Part shown: positions 28,378-41,500 of the stretch, in pieces | How the letters are laid out: each line of letters begins with the position of its first letter | Position numbering within the stretch: position 1 is the first letter of the stretch | Assembly (NCBI RefSeq): GCF_002079055.1 | Contig: NC_047501.1 | Coordinates: forward strand, 124,001 to 188,000 | From: Saccharomyces paradoxus | Lineage: Eukaryota; Ascomycota; Saccharomycetes; Saccharomycetales; Saccharomycetaceae | Direction: 5' to 3' | DNA: 64,000 nt | Translations under genes and position numbers: made by a program | The notes under the pieces: generated by a model | The model's input: only the letters and a program-made list of their open reading frames with translations | Told to the model about the DNA's origin: nothing | Database searches by the model: none

Positions 28378-30274
28378 ATGCTTGTTTATATTCTTTCAGT
28401 TTTTTTGCTACGTACGTATTTAACTTTATTTATGTTTTCGTTTCAATTTCATCATTTCTTCAATATGAAAAAGTAGCCTTTAGAAAATATTCTCTTTCTT
28501 CGAGAACCCCTAAGAGAAAGAAATCCGCGGTAAATCCATCTAAAACATAAACAGTTTTGAATTGGATGATAAAGGGCTAGTTAAGAAGTCATTAAAATTC
28601 GTCGTTAACAGACAGGCTTTGTTTCATAACATGATAACAAAGAATTAGACCCCCGTTTATAAATTCATTATGGTTCGAATGACGATCGAGAGTTTATAAA
28701 ACATTAATATAAGAAAGTTATAGGTAGTCTTGATCAAGAAGCATCTCTACTAGTATGACGCTGCCGCTATTAATGTTTGTTTGAAAAGGATTGTAGAACA
28801 AAGAATTTCCATGCAATGATAGGTGCAGTTAAAAGAAATGTGACAGCACATTGTAAGGAAGGAAGGTTAAAATCACCGTGAATTAATCTCGACTGTCGTC
28901 TTCGCAACAGCAGCAGTTGTGGTGTCTTCACAAGAAAAAGATAGTGAGAACGAGTGAAGAGCACCAAATAGTGTTGCTTTCTACTGTCTCGAATTCATCC
29001 TCTCGCATTGCAGTACAAGCAGTGCAACTAAGATACCTCCAGGATTTTACTGCTGTTCTCCGCTCTCCATTAGCAATACAATGCAACAATTAGTTAAAGG
29101 GTATACATATACTACACGAGAACTCAAAATAAGTTTTCGTTTGCTTTGCAAAGGATTGGTATTGTTTACCAGGAGATAGTAGATAAACAAGAGTATAGCT
29201 TTTAGAAAAATTGACAAAATTTGCTCCCTCCGACAATAGCTGTGTGGGGTCCATGAGAAATATCAAGCTTTGCAATAATTAGTATGATAATGCATTTTTG
29301 TTCTCATCCAGCACAATTCCATTGTTAAAGGCTTAGATTCATAGAATATCCTTGGTCAAAAAAAGAAAAGCAGTGGCGCTTTCGCATAACATCTTTCTAG
29401 CAAAACCATTGTATTTTTACTCTACATAATCTTACTGAAATGATATTATTAAATTTACAAAATCATTGAAAGTGACACTTGCATTACGCAATTACCAATA
29501 TCGTACAAAATGACACTCGATTAAGTTAGTTTTTCATCGTTTTCGTATCTGTTTCGTAGTCGTTACGCGTTCCATTTGAGTAGCAACTGCAAGTTAATCA
29601 CTGCCAAAAGGAACTCAGAACGAACGAAAAGACCTTATATGGCTTTTTTTTTTGTTCATACTTGTTTCCCGTTTGTTACGCCATCCTTTATCGCCATAAA
29701 TGAAGTTACAGACTTTTCTGACTTAAAATTGGAAAATATGGGCACGGGTGTACAAAGCCGCCCACACATCACATTAAGAAAAAGGTAATTAGTAGTTAAC
29801 ATTCATTCAATGAGAGCACGTTAGACATTGCTTATTAGCAAGGAACTCGCTGAAATAACGTAACTATGCGTTAACTAAATCTTGCGACATATTGTCTCCT
29901 ACTACCCGTAGTTCTCCAAAAATGCTGCGCATCTCTTATCCTTCAAGAAACCGTATCCTCAATGCTCGCGATGTATCTTAAGGATGAAGATCCTTTCTCT
30001 ATGGCGAAGCATATAGCAGGCTGAGAGTATCATCCATTATAGCGTGCGGGAAGTAGCACAAAAGAGGTTATCTTCTTAATCCTCATTGTATGACCCGGAA
30101 AAGGGGCGTGTGGCATTTCATAATACGTTTACCTGAGGAGGGAAAAAGAATGCAAGGTCCACGTAAATCTCCATGATATGAGCTTGATAAGGCATGTCTG
30201 ACCAAGGAAGACTGAATTCGAGGCAATTGTGGCGGCAACTTGCTTCAATAACGTCTAAAGAAGACTTCTGATAA
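28378..30274. other. 1.9-kb intergenic region between ATG34 and ATG19
   Basis: Apart from the origin-like motifs at 28428-28552 and the ATG19 promoter near the right end, I could not assign this stretch. It has frequent stops in all frames; the longest open stretches (about 60-70 codons) start with non-ATG codons or lack family likeness. No LTR ends (TG...CA with Ty-like body), tRNA boxes or tandem repeats were recognised. Base composition is ordinary for yeast intergenic DNA. Confidence 0.5.
28428..28552. other. Candidate replication origin (ARS) with two inverted ACS-like motifs
   Basis: ATTTATGTTTT at 28428-28438 fits the ARS consensus WTTTAYRTTTW fully on the plus strand. A second site at 28542-28552, GTTTATGTTTT on the minus strand, matches 10 of 11. 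The two point toward each other about 103 bp apart, a layout that supports loading of a Mcm2-7 double hexamer. The place directly 3' of ATG34 agrees with my memory of an ARS (ARS1509) near this position in S. cerevisiae; not verified. Confidence 0.45.
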
Positions 30275-31522
30275 ATGAATAACCCAAAGACCAACCAAAA
30301 GATGAACTTATCAAGGGGGTACCCCTTAACCGTCTGCGATCAATATAATAAATTCAACCTAATTGTGCCAACTTTGGATGCGAATATCATGCTTTGGTGT
30401 ATTGGACAACTTTCGCTGCTGAATGACTCTAATGGTTGTAAGCATTTGTTTTGGCAACCGGATGACAAGTCAAATGTCCGAATCTTACTAAATAATCATG
30501 ACTATGGTCACTTGTTCAAATACTTGCAGTCTCAAAGAAAATGTTCAGTTTATATCGGAGAAGGAACACTTAAGAAATACGGATTGACTATTTCTACATA
30601 CTTTGACAACTTTTTGGACAACATGGATTCCAAGGAGAAGGAAACCTTATGTAGAGAAGCCACACACGAAGATCTCGCTCCTCCAAAGGCTGCTCCCGAA
30701 AGGGAGATAAACTCTAATTCCACCACTAGTGTGGTTGTATCAAGAAAATGCTTGGATAACTTCACGAAACAGCTTTTCAAGTTGGAAAAATCCCTAAATA
30801 AATTGGAACTCGAGCAAAAGGTCACAAAGAAAGAACCTGACCACAGAATAAGCGGTGCGATTGACATACCAGAAGATAGACCGGAACTAGTGAACTTCTT
30901 CAAAGAGTTGAAGACAGTCGAACAACTTGAGGACGTCTTCCAACGTTACCATGACTACGAAAAGTTATTGCAAAAATGTGATAGTAAGACAGAAATCGTC
31001 GCTGACCTTTCAAAAAAAGAAGCTGAAATAGAATCAGAACACCCAAATGGGCGCTCACTGCAAATTACAATGAAGCATAACGACAATTCATTGTATTTCC
31101 AATTGTTCAACAACACAAACTCCGTTCTCGCAGGTAACTGCAAACTAAAATTTACTGACGCTGATAATAAGCCAACCACAAGAATTATTGAAATGGGCCC
31201 TCATGAAATAGGAATAAAGGAGTACAAAGAATTCCGATACTTCCCATACGCGTTTGATTTAACAGCCGGTTCCACGATTGAAATTGAAAATGAGTATGGA
31301 GAGGTGATCTTCTTGGGCAAACATAGCTTCTATTCAACAATTAACTTAAGGCCACCTTCAAGATTATCTGCGGAAAGTTTACAGGCATCCCAAGAGCCCT
31401 TTTGCTCCTTTCGGATCGATACGTTACCAGAACTAGATGACTCCAGTATTATAAGTACATCCATCTCACTCTCTTATGACGATGACGACAACGAGAAAGC
31501 GTTGACTTGGGAAGAACTGTAA
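30275..31522 (+). CDS. ATG19: ATG19, receptor of the Cvt pathway
   Basis: Receptor that packs prApe1, Ams1 and Ape4 into Cvt vesicles, binding cargo, Atg11 and Atg8. The 415-residue length equals S. cerevisiae. The N-terminal domain matches ATG34 ([39 protein letters not shown]). A coiled coil near residues 150-190 is the prApe1-binding region. The Ig-like Ams1-binding domain covers about 255-370 ([24 protein letters not shown]). DDSSIISTS carries the Ser sites phosphorylated for Atg11 binding. The tail LTWEEL gives the Atg8-interacting motif W412-L415. Many substitutions relative to the S. cerevisiae protein, in the linker above all. Confidence 0.96.
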   Translation: MNNPKTNQKMNLSRGYPLTVCDQYNKFNLIVPTLDANIMLWCIGQLSLLNDSNGCKHLFWQPDDKSNVRILLNNHDYGHLFKYLQSQRKCSVYIGEGTLKKYGLTISTYFDNFLDNMDSKEKETLCREATHEDLAPPKAAPEREINSNSTTSVVVSRKCLDNFTKQLFKLEKSLNKLELEQKVTKKEPDHRISGAIDIPEDRPELVNFFKELKTVEQLEDVFQRYHDYEKLLQKCDSKTEIVADLSKKEAEIESEHPNGRSLQITMKHNDNSLYFQLFNNTNSVLAGNCKLKFTDADNKPTTRIIEMGPHEIGIKEYKEFRYFPYAFDLTAGSTIEIENEYGEVIFLGKHSFYSTINLRPPSRLSAESLQASQEPFCSFRIDTLPELDDSSIISTSISLSYDDDDNEKALTWEEL

Positions 31523-32567
31523 AACAAACGCTACTATTAAACAACAATCCCTCCCTTTTTAAATACACATAAATATACACATAAATTTTATCAAAACGGG
31601 TTTACTTCCTAAAACCTCTTGTTCTTTATCACTAGCGTCGTTCTCTTCATATCTATTTTGTATTTCCAAACGATATACGGCTAAGCAGAAAAGTACGGAC
31701 AATCAGGGACGAGCAGGGACGTGATGCCTTCTGCACAGATGCCCAAAGAAAAGCAGGAAACAAGAAAATAGGAAAACCGTAGTTGCCCTTGTAGGTGTCC
31801 TCCACAGCAGAACCTGTGATCTTCCGCTCATTCATCATAAAGCGATAAAATTACTCAAACGTCCTTGCCCGGCACTGCCCTCGCCCTCTTGAACAAGCGT
31901 AGCTGATTACCTTTTAGACATCCTTCCGAGATAAGAATCTGCCACTAGTACCTCCGACCAATTTCTTAGACTTGGCACGAAGTTCAGATAGCCTTTCTTG
32001 CACGGCACCAGCATTCACCCCCAAGTGTTGGCTACTGCCCGTCTTTCGCCTTTTAGTGTGATTTCAACCCAAAATAGCCCCTCAAAGTGGGTCACCCGAT
32101 CGGTGAAACGATCCGCGGCGTAGAAAGGTCAGTAGAGCTCTCGTTTCTTCTAGAACGCTCCCTTTGCGAAACGAAAATTTCTACCACAATAAAGCTCGCA
32201 CGCCCTTTTGAAAACCCCAAGCTTTGTTGTATCTTCTTGTAAAAAGTTTTACCCAACCATTATCTATTCTACATATAATTGCAGATCCAAGCATTATCCT
32301 ATTGCCCTACACTTCCCTCCGCTATCTTCATTGTCTAGAGCTCCTGGGAAACAAAAGACCGAAAAAGCGAAAACAAAATCAGAAGAAGGCTTATATACTT
32401 TTTCACCAATTATTCAAGCATCTAACCAAATTTCAGCACACTGACCTTCAGCATTGTCTTCTGTTATTTGTTTTGCTTTTTTCCTTCAGTGTTACTTTTC
32501 TTCCCCACGTTACACGATTTTTTGATATCAACTCAACTCTATACATTATCTTTCTTCAGGGAGAACC
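31523..32567 (+). promoter_or_regulatory. IRA2 upstream region
   Basis: A gap of just over 1 kb before IRA2. It carries a single STRE-like CCCCT at 32078-32082. The last 350 bp are pyrimidine-rich (CTTC/TTTC blocks), as in long yeast 5' leaders. Longer open stretches near 32208 and 32224 start from TTG, not ATG, and look like chance. No RNA gene recognised. Confidence 0.4.
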
Positions 32568-35500
32568 ATGTCCCAGCCCACTAAGAATAAGAAGAAAGAA
32601 CATGGGACAGATGCTAAGTCGTCGCGCATGACTCGGACGTTGGTCAACCATATTCTTTTCGAAAGGATCCTCCCGATCCTTCCGGTGGAGTCCAACCTAA
32701 GTACATATTCAGAAGTGGAGGAATATTCCTCATTCATTTCATGCAGATCTGTGCTCATCAACGTTACCGTTTCCCGAGATGCAAACGCTATGGTGGAAGG
32801 CACTTTGGAGTTGATAGAATCACTTCTTCAAGGGCACGAAATTATTTCAGATAAGGGCAACAGTGAAGTTATAGAATCAATATTGATCACATTAAGGCTA
32901 CTGAGTGATGCACTAGAGTATAACTGGCAAAACCAAGAAAGCCTTCATTACAATGACATTTCGGCTCACGTAGAACATGAGCAAGAACAGAAGTACAGGC
33001 CAAAACTCAACAGTATTCTGCCTGACTACTCATCAACACATTCCAATGGCAACAAACATTTTTTCCACCAGACTAAGCCTCAGGCGCTGATACCGGAATT
33101 GGCGTCGAAATTACTTGAGAGCTGCTCGAAGTTGAAATTTAATACAAGGACTTTGCAAATTTTACAAAATATGATCAGTCATGTCCACGGGAATATTTTA
33201 ACAACGTTGAATTCCTCCATTCTTCCCCGCCACAAATCCTATCTGAACAGGCACAACTATCCTTATTATTGTAAAATGGTTGACTCTACTCTGGGCCACA
33301 TTCTCCGATTTGTAGCAGCTTCCAATCCGTCTGAATATTTTGAATTCATTAGAAAGAGTGTACAGGTGCCCGTAATGCAGACACACACGCATTCACATTC
33401 ACATTCGCACTCATTACCATCTTCCGTTTATAATAGCATAGTGCCCCAATTTGATCTTTTCAGCTTCATTTATTTAAGCAGGCATAATTTTAAGAAGTAC
33501 TTGGAGCTCATCAAAAACTTATCTGTGGCACTAAGGAAAACGATTTATCATTGCCTACTTTTGCATTACAGTGCTAAAGCAATAATGTTCTGGATAATGG
33601 CTAGGCCTTCGGAATATTATGAGCTCTTCAACCTATTAAGAGATAATAATAATGAATACTCGAAATCCGTAAATACGTTAAACCATACCCTTTTCGAGGA
33701 CATCCATTCCACTTTTAATGTAAACAGTATGATAACCACCAGTCAAAATGCTCATCAAGGCTCATCTTCTCCTTCATCATCTTCACCATCGTCACCACCT
33801 AGCTCATCATCATCGGATAACAACAACCAAAACATAATAGCAAAATCTTTGAGCCGTCAACTTTCTCACCACCAATCCTATATTCAACAGCAACCTGAAA
33901 GGAAACTACATTCTTCCTGGACTACAAACTCTCAATCGTCTACCTCATTGTCGTCTTCAACCTCTACTTCCACAACAACAGATTTCTCTAATCATAGTCA
34001 ATCAGGAGAATATGACCCGTCTTTACCAGATACTCCAACAATGTCCAACATCACTATTAGTGCATCTTCCTTATTATCTCAAACTCCAACACCAACAACA
34101 CAATTGCAGCAGCGATTGAATTCAGCAGCAGCAGCAGCAGCTGCTGCTGCTGCTGCTGCTTCACCATCTAATTCCACCCCAACTGGATACACAGAACAAC
34201 AAAGTCGGGCTTCATACGATGCACACAAAACTGACCAGACTGGTAAGAATTACGATGAACAATTTCTATCTGTCGCTCGTTTAGATAATGTTTTAGAGCT
34301 TTACACACATTTTGATGATACTGAGGTACTACCACACACATCTGTTTTAAAATTTCTGACCACTTTAACAATGTTCGATATTGATCTCTTTAATGAATTG
34401 AACGCAACATCATTCAAATATATTCCTGATTGTACAATGCACCGGCCAAAGGAAAGAACAAGTTCATTCAATAACGCTACACACGAAGCGGGTTCCGAAA
34501 AAACTTCAGGTATAAAACATATTACACAAGGCTTGAAGAAATTAACCTCTTTACCTACGTCAACCAAAAAAACTGTAAAATTCATAAAAATGTTATTAAG
34601 AAATTTAAATGGAACTCAAGCCGTATCAGATGTTGCCCTCTTGGATACAATGAGGGCTTTACTATCATTCTTTACAATGACTTCTGCGGTCTTCCTCGTG
34701 GATAGAAACTTACCCTCGGCACTCTTTGCCAAGAGACTCATCCCCATAATGGGGACGAATTTAAGCGTTGGTCAAGACTGGAATTCAAAAATAAATAACA
34801 ACCTAATGGTTTGCTTGAAAAAAAATTCCACCACATTTGTTCAACTACAATTAATATTCTTTTCTTCAGCTATTCAATTCGATCATGAATTATTGCTGGC
34901 ACGTCTGAGCATCGATACGATGGCCAACAATTTAAACATGCAAAAGCTTTGCCTTTATACTGAGGGATTCAGGATATTCTTCGACATTCCAAGTAAGAAG
35001 GAACTGCGGAAGGCAATTGCAGTTAAAATTTCTAAATTTTTTAAAACATTATTCTCCATTATAGCAGATATTCTTTTACAAGAATATCCGTACTTTGATG
35101 AGCAAATAACCGACATAGTCGCTTCCATTCTCGATGGTACAATTATCAATGAATATGGTACTAAGAAACATTTTAAGGGGAGCTCACCCTCTTTATGTTC
35201 GACAACCAGATCAAGGTCTGGATCTACATCTCAAAGTTCAATGACACCAGTTTCCCCCTTAGGATTAGATGCTGAAATATATCCAATGAATACCTTGTCT
35301 CTGGTTGGTTCAAGTACATCAAGGAATTCCGACAATGTTAACTCGTTAAATAGTTCACCAAAGAACTTGTCTTCTGATCCGTACCTGTCACATCTTGTGG
35401 CCCCAAGAGCACGTCATGCGTTGGGCGGTCCATCTAGTATCATAAGGAATAAAATACCGACTACATTGACTTCACCTCCAGGTACAGAAAAATCTTCACC

Positions 35501-38500
35501 AGTGCAGCGTCCACAAACTGAAAGCATCAGCGCTATACCGATGGCGATAACAAATTCTACTCCATTATCATCGGCAGCCCTTGGAATTCGGTCGCCTTTG
35601 CAGCAAATAAGAACGAGACGTTACTCCGATGAAAGTTTGGGAAAATTCATGAAATCGACAAATAATTACATTCAAGAACATTTGATACCAAAAGATTTGA
35701 ATGAGGCAACTCTTCAAGATGCTAGAAGAATAATGATTAATATTTTCAGTATTTTCAAGAGACCCAATAGCTACTTCATCATCCCACACAACCTAAATTC
35801 TAATTTACAATGGGTTTCGCAAGATTTTAGAAATATAATGAAACCAATTTTTGTTGCCATCGTAAGTTCAGATGTTGATTTACAGAATACTGCTCAATCA
35901 TTTATGGATACCTTGCTATCGAATGTAATTACATATAGCGGATCAGATGAGAATATCAGCATTGAAGGTTATCACCTTCTTTGCAGTTATACTGTAACAT
36001 TATTTGCCATGGGCCTTTTCGATCTGAAGATTAATAATGAAAAGCGTCAAATTCTCTTAGATATAAGCGTCAAATTTATGAAGGTTAGATCTCATTTAGC
36101 TGGGATTGCTGAGGCTTCTCACCATATGGAATACATAAGTGATTCTGAAAAGCTCACCTTTCCGCTGATAATGGGAACTGTTGGTAGGGCCCTATTTGTT
36201 TCATTATATTCTAGTCAGCCAAAAATTGAAAAGACTTTAAAGATTGCTTACACGGAATACCTTTCAGCTATCAATTTTCATGAGAGGAACATTGATGACG
36301 CCGATAAAACCTGGGTTCATAATATTGAGTTTGTAGAAGCAATGTGTCATGACAACTACACAACCTCTGGCTCAATTGCTTTCCAAAGGAGAACAAGGAA
36401 TAATATTTTACGATTTGCCACCATTCCTAACGCCATTTTGCTTGATTCTATGAGAATGATTTACAAAAAGTGGCATACTTATACACATAGTAAAAATTTA
36501 GAAAAACAAGAACTGAACGATTTTAGAAACTTCGCAGGTATTTTAGCCTCTTTGTCGGGTATTCTATTCATTAATAAAAAGATACTACAAGACATATATC
36601 CTTATCTACTCGATACTGTGTCAGAATTGAAAAAGAATATAGACTCTTTTATCTCGAAACAATGCCAGTGGCTAAACTATCCAGATTTATTAACAAGAGA
36701 AAATTCAAGGGATATTCTAAGTATAGAGCTACATCCTTTGTCATTTAACTTACTTTTCAACAACTTGAGGCTTAAGTTAAAAGAATTGGCTTGTTCGGAC
36801 TTATCAATACCAGAGAATGAAAGTTCCTATGTTTTATTAGAGCAAATAATCAAAATGCTGCGAACAATCCTAAATCGTGATGATGATAATTTTGTAATGA
36901 TGCTTTTTTCCACGGAAATTGTAGACCTTATTGATTTACTGACAGAAGAAATCAAAAAAATTCCGGTTTATTGTCCGAAATATCTCAAGGCAATTATTCA
37001 AATGACGAAAATGTTTAGTGCTTTACAGCACTCAGAGGTTAATTTAGGTGTCAAGAATCATTTTCATGTCAAAAATAAATGGTTGAGACAAGTGACTGAT
37101 TGGTTTCAAGTGAGTATTGCAAGGGAGTATGATTTTGAAAACTTGTCGAAACCGCTCAAGGAAATGGATTTGGTAAAAAGAGACATGGATATTCTGTACA
37201 TAGATACGGCGATTGAAGCTTCTACTGCTATTGCGTACTTGACGAGGCATACTTTTCTAGAAATTCCACCAGCCGCCTCGGATCCCGAATTATCTCGCTC
37301 CAGGTCAGTGATCTTTGGGTATTACTTCAATATCCTAATGAAAGGTCTTGAAAAAAGTAGTGATCGTGACAATTACCCAGTATTTTTGAGACACAAAATG
37401 AGTGTCCTCAATGACAATGTCATACTTTCATTGACAAATCTTTCGAACACCAATGTTGATGCGAGTTTGCAATTTACCTTACCGATGGGGTACTCCGGGA
37501 ATCGAAACATTAGGAACGCATTTCTGGAAGTGTTCATTAATATCGTCACAAACTATCGAACCTACACGGCTAAGACTGATCTCGGAAAATTGGAGGCAGC
37601 CGACAAATTTTTACAATATACGATTGAACATCCCCAGCTATCAACCTTTGGAGCAGCAGTTTGTCCTGCTAGTGATATTGATGCTTATGCTGCTGGTTTA
37701 ATAAATGCATTTGAAACGAGGAATGCCACCCACATTGTAGTGTCACAGTTGATCAAAAATGAAATTGAAAAATCTTCTAGGCCTACCGATATTCTTAGAA
37801 GGAATAGCTGTGCTACGAGATCCTTATCTATGCTAGCTAGGTCCAAAGGTAATGAATATTTGATCCGGACTTTGCAACCATTGCTAAAAAAAATTATCGA
37901 GAACAAGGATTTTTTTGAAATTGAGAAATTAAAACCGGAAGATTCAGATGCTGAACGTCAAGTAGAACTTTTCGTGAAGTATATGAATGAACTGTTGGAC
38001 TCCATATCCAATTCTGTCTCTTATTTCCCACCTCCTTTATTTTATATTTGCCAAAACATATATAAAGTTGCGTGTGAAAAATTTCCGGACCATGCAATTA
38101 TCGCCGCTGGATCTTTCGTATTTTTACGGTTTTTTTGTCCTGCTTTAGTCAGCCCTGATTCTGAAAATATCATAGACATTTCTCATTTAAGTGAAAAGCG
38201 TACATTCATTAGCTTGGCTAAAGTTATTCAGAACATTGCCAATGGCTCAGAAAATTTCTCCAGATGGCCAGCTTTATGCTCTCAAAAGGGGTTTCTAAAG
38301 GAATGCAGCAATAGAATTTTTAAGTTCTTAGCTGAACTTTGTAGGACAGATCGGACGATAGACATCCAAGTGAGAACGGACCCAACACCAATAGCATTTG
38401 ATTTTCAATTTCTTCATTCCTTTGTTTACCTTTATGGCCTTGAGATGAGAAGGAATGTGTTAAATGAAGCAAAACATGACGACGGTGACATTGACAGTGA

Positions 38501-41500
38501 CGATTTCTATAAGACAACATTTTTACTTATTGACGATGTCCTTGGCCAATTAGGCCAACCCAAAATGGAATTTTCCAACGAAATTCCAATATACATCAGG
38601 GAGCATATGGATGACTATCCTGAACTATATGAGTTTATGAACAGGCACGCATTCAGAAACATTGAGACTTCAACAGCGTACAATCCAAACGTCCACGAGT
38701 CTACGTCAAGCGAAGGTATCCCAATCATTACGCTAACAATGTCAAATTTCTCAGACAAACACGTAGATATCGATACAGTCGCCTACAAGTTCTTACAGAT
38801 TTATGCTCGAATCTGGACGACCAAACATTGCTTGATTATCGATTGTACTGAATTTGATGAAGGAGGACTTGATATGAGAAAATTCATTTCTTTGGTTATG
38901 GGACTATTACCAGAAGTCGCACCAAAAAATTGTATGGGCTGTTACTACTTTAATGTGAACGAGAGGTTTATGGATAATTACGGAAAATGTTTGGACAAAG
39001 ACAACGTATATGTTTCTTCGAAAATTCCTCATTATTTCATTAATAGTAATTCTGATGAAGAACTTATGAAATCTGTGGGTATAACAGGGCAAGGATTAAA
39101 AGTTCTGCAAGATATTCGTGTTTCTTTACATGATATCACGCTTTATGATGAAAGAAGAAATAGGTTTACGCCGGTATCACTGAAAATAGGTGATATTTAT
39201 TTTCAAGTTTTGCATGAAACTCCTAGGCAATACAAAATAAGGGACATGGGCACTTTGTTCGACGTCAAATTTAATGATGTTTACGAAATTAGCCGGATAT
39301 TTGAAGTACATGTTTCTTCAATAACTGGGGTAGCCGCTGAATTTACAGTGACTTTTCAAGACGGGAAGAGGTTGATTTTTAGTAGTCCCAAATATCTCGA
39401 AATTGTGAAGATGTTCTATTATGCGCAGATCCGATTAGAAAGTGAGTACGAAATGGATAATAATTCAAGCACATCCTCAAATTCGAGTAACAAGGACAAA
39501 CAGCAGAAAGAAAGAACGAAATTACTGTGTCATTTACTATTAGTATCTCTTATTGGTTTGTTTGATGAGAATAAAAAAATGAAAAACAGTTCATATAACC
39601 TAATAGCTGCTACTGAGGCATCATTTGGTTTGAACTTTGGCTCTCATTTTCATCGCTCTCCCGAGGTGTACGTTCCCGAAGATACTACAACATTTTTAGG
39701 TGTCATAGCAAAGTCTCTTGCAGAATCTAATCCAGAACTCACAGCCTATATGTTTATCTACATTTTGGATGCATTAAAGAACAACGTGATCCCCCACGTT
39801 TACATCCCTCATACAATTTGTGGTCTGTCTTATTGGATCCCTAACCTATATCAATATGTATATCTGGCTGACGATGAAGAAGGTCCCGAAAACATATCCC
39901 ACATTTTCCGTGTCCTCATCAGACTTTCTGTGAGAGAGACTGACTTTAAGGCAGTATACATGCAATATATTTGGTTACTGCTTTTAGACGATGGCCGCTT
40001 ATCTGATATTATCGTCGATGAAGTTATTAATCATGCGTTAGAGAGAGACTCCGAAAACCGCGATTGGAAGAAAACAATATCATTACTTACTGTGCTACCA
40101 ACTACTGAGGTCGCCAATAATATTATTCAAAAAATATTGGCAAAAATCAGATCATTTTTACCATCCCTGAAATTAGAAGCCATGACCCAGAGTTGGTCTG
40201 AGTTAACAATACTGGTTAGGATAAGCATCCATGTTTTTTTTGAAACTTCTTTACTGGTACAAATGTACTTACCGGAGATCTTGTTTATCGTATCCTTGTT
40301 AATTGATGTCGGTCCAAGAGAACTCAGGTCATCACTGCACCAACTACTAATGAATGTATGCCATTCCTTGGCCATTAACTCAGCGTTGCCACAAAATCAC
40401 AGAAAGAATCTAGATGAAATAAGTGATATATTTGCACATCAGAAAGTGAAGTTTATGTTTGGGTTCAGCGAAGACAAAGGACGGATTTTACAGATTTTCA
40501 GCGCATCCTCATTTGCAAGCAAGTTTAATATTCTGGATTTTTTCATCAATAATATATTATTGCTCATGGAATATTCTTCAACCTACGAAGCAAACGTGTG
40601 GAAGACAAGATACAAGAAATATGTTTTGGAATCTGTGTTTACCAGTAATTCTTTCCTTTCGGCACGTTCGATCATGATTGTCGGTATAATGGGTAAATCT
40701 TACATAACTGAGGGATTATGCAAAGCAATGTTGATCGAAACCATGAAAGTTGTTGCTGAACCAAGAATTACTGACGAGCATCTTTTCTTAGCCATATCTC
40801 ATATCTTTACTTATTCCAAAATTGTTGAAGGTTTGGATCCCAACCTTGACTTAATGAAGCACTTATTTTGGCTTTCAACACTTTTCGTTGAATCACGTCA
40901 CCCGATAATTTTTGAAGGTGCTCTTCTGTTTCTGTCAAACTGTATAAGGCGGCTTTACATGTCCCAGTTTGAAAACGAAAGCGAAGTATCATTGATAACT
41001 ACTTTACTGAAGGAAAGGAAATTTGCCGATACCTTTCTAAGGAAAATGGAGCATCTTAGTGATATCGTTTGGAATGAAGATAATTTTACACATATTCTAG
41101 TTTCCATTATCAATAAAGGGCTGTCCAACCCTTTCATCAAAAGTACTGCGTTTGATTTCTTAAAGATGATGTTTAGAAACTCCTATTTTGAACATCAAAT
41201 TGATCCGAAATCTGATCATTATTTGTGTTACATGTTCCTATTGTATTTTGTTTTAAGCTCTAGTCAATTTGAAGAACTTCTGGGTGATATTGATTTTGAA
41301 GGAGAAATGGTAAACATTGAAAACAAGAACATCATTCCAAAGATTTTATTAGAGTGGTTGAGTTCGGACAACGAAAATGCAAACATTACGCTCTATCAAG
41401 GTGCGATACTATTCAAAGGTTCAGTAACGGATGAACCAAGTAGGTTTAGGTTTGCATTGATCATTAGACATCTATTGATGGTGAAACCCATTTGTGCATT

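Noticed and set aside
28850-28885. A 12-base resemblance to the Ty3 sigma LTR (CGTGAATTAATCT)
   Set aside because: No TG...CA ends, no flanking target duplication and no further likeness; a chance match.
29576-29788. 70-codon open frame between ATG34 and ATG19
   Set aside because: Begins with TTG, not ATG, and shows no domain; consistent with chance.
32208-32631. Open frames just before IRA2 considered as uORFs
   Set aside because: They begin with TTG codons at 32208 and 32224, so they are not ordinary yeast uORFs.
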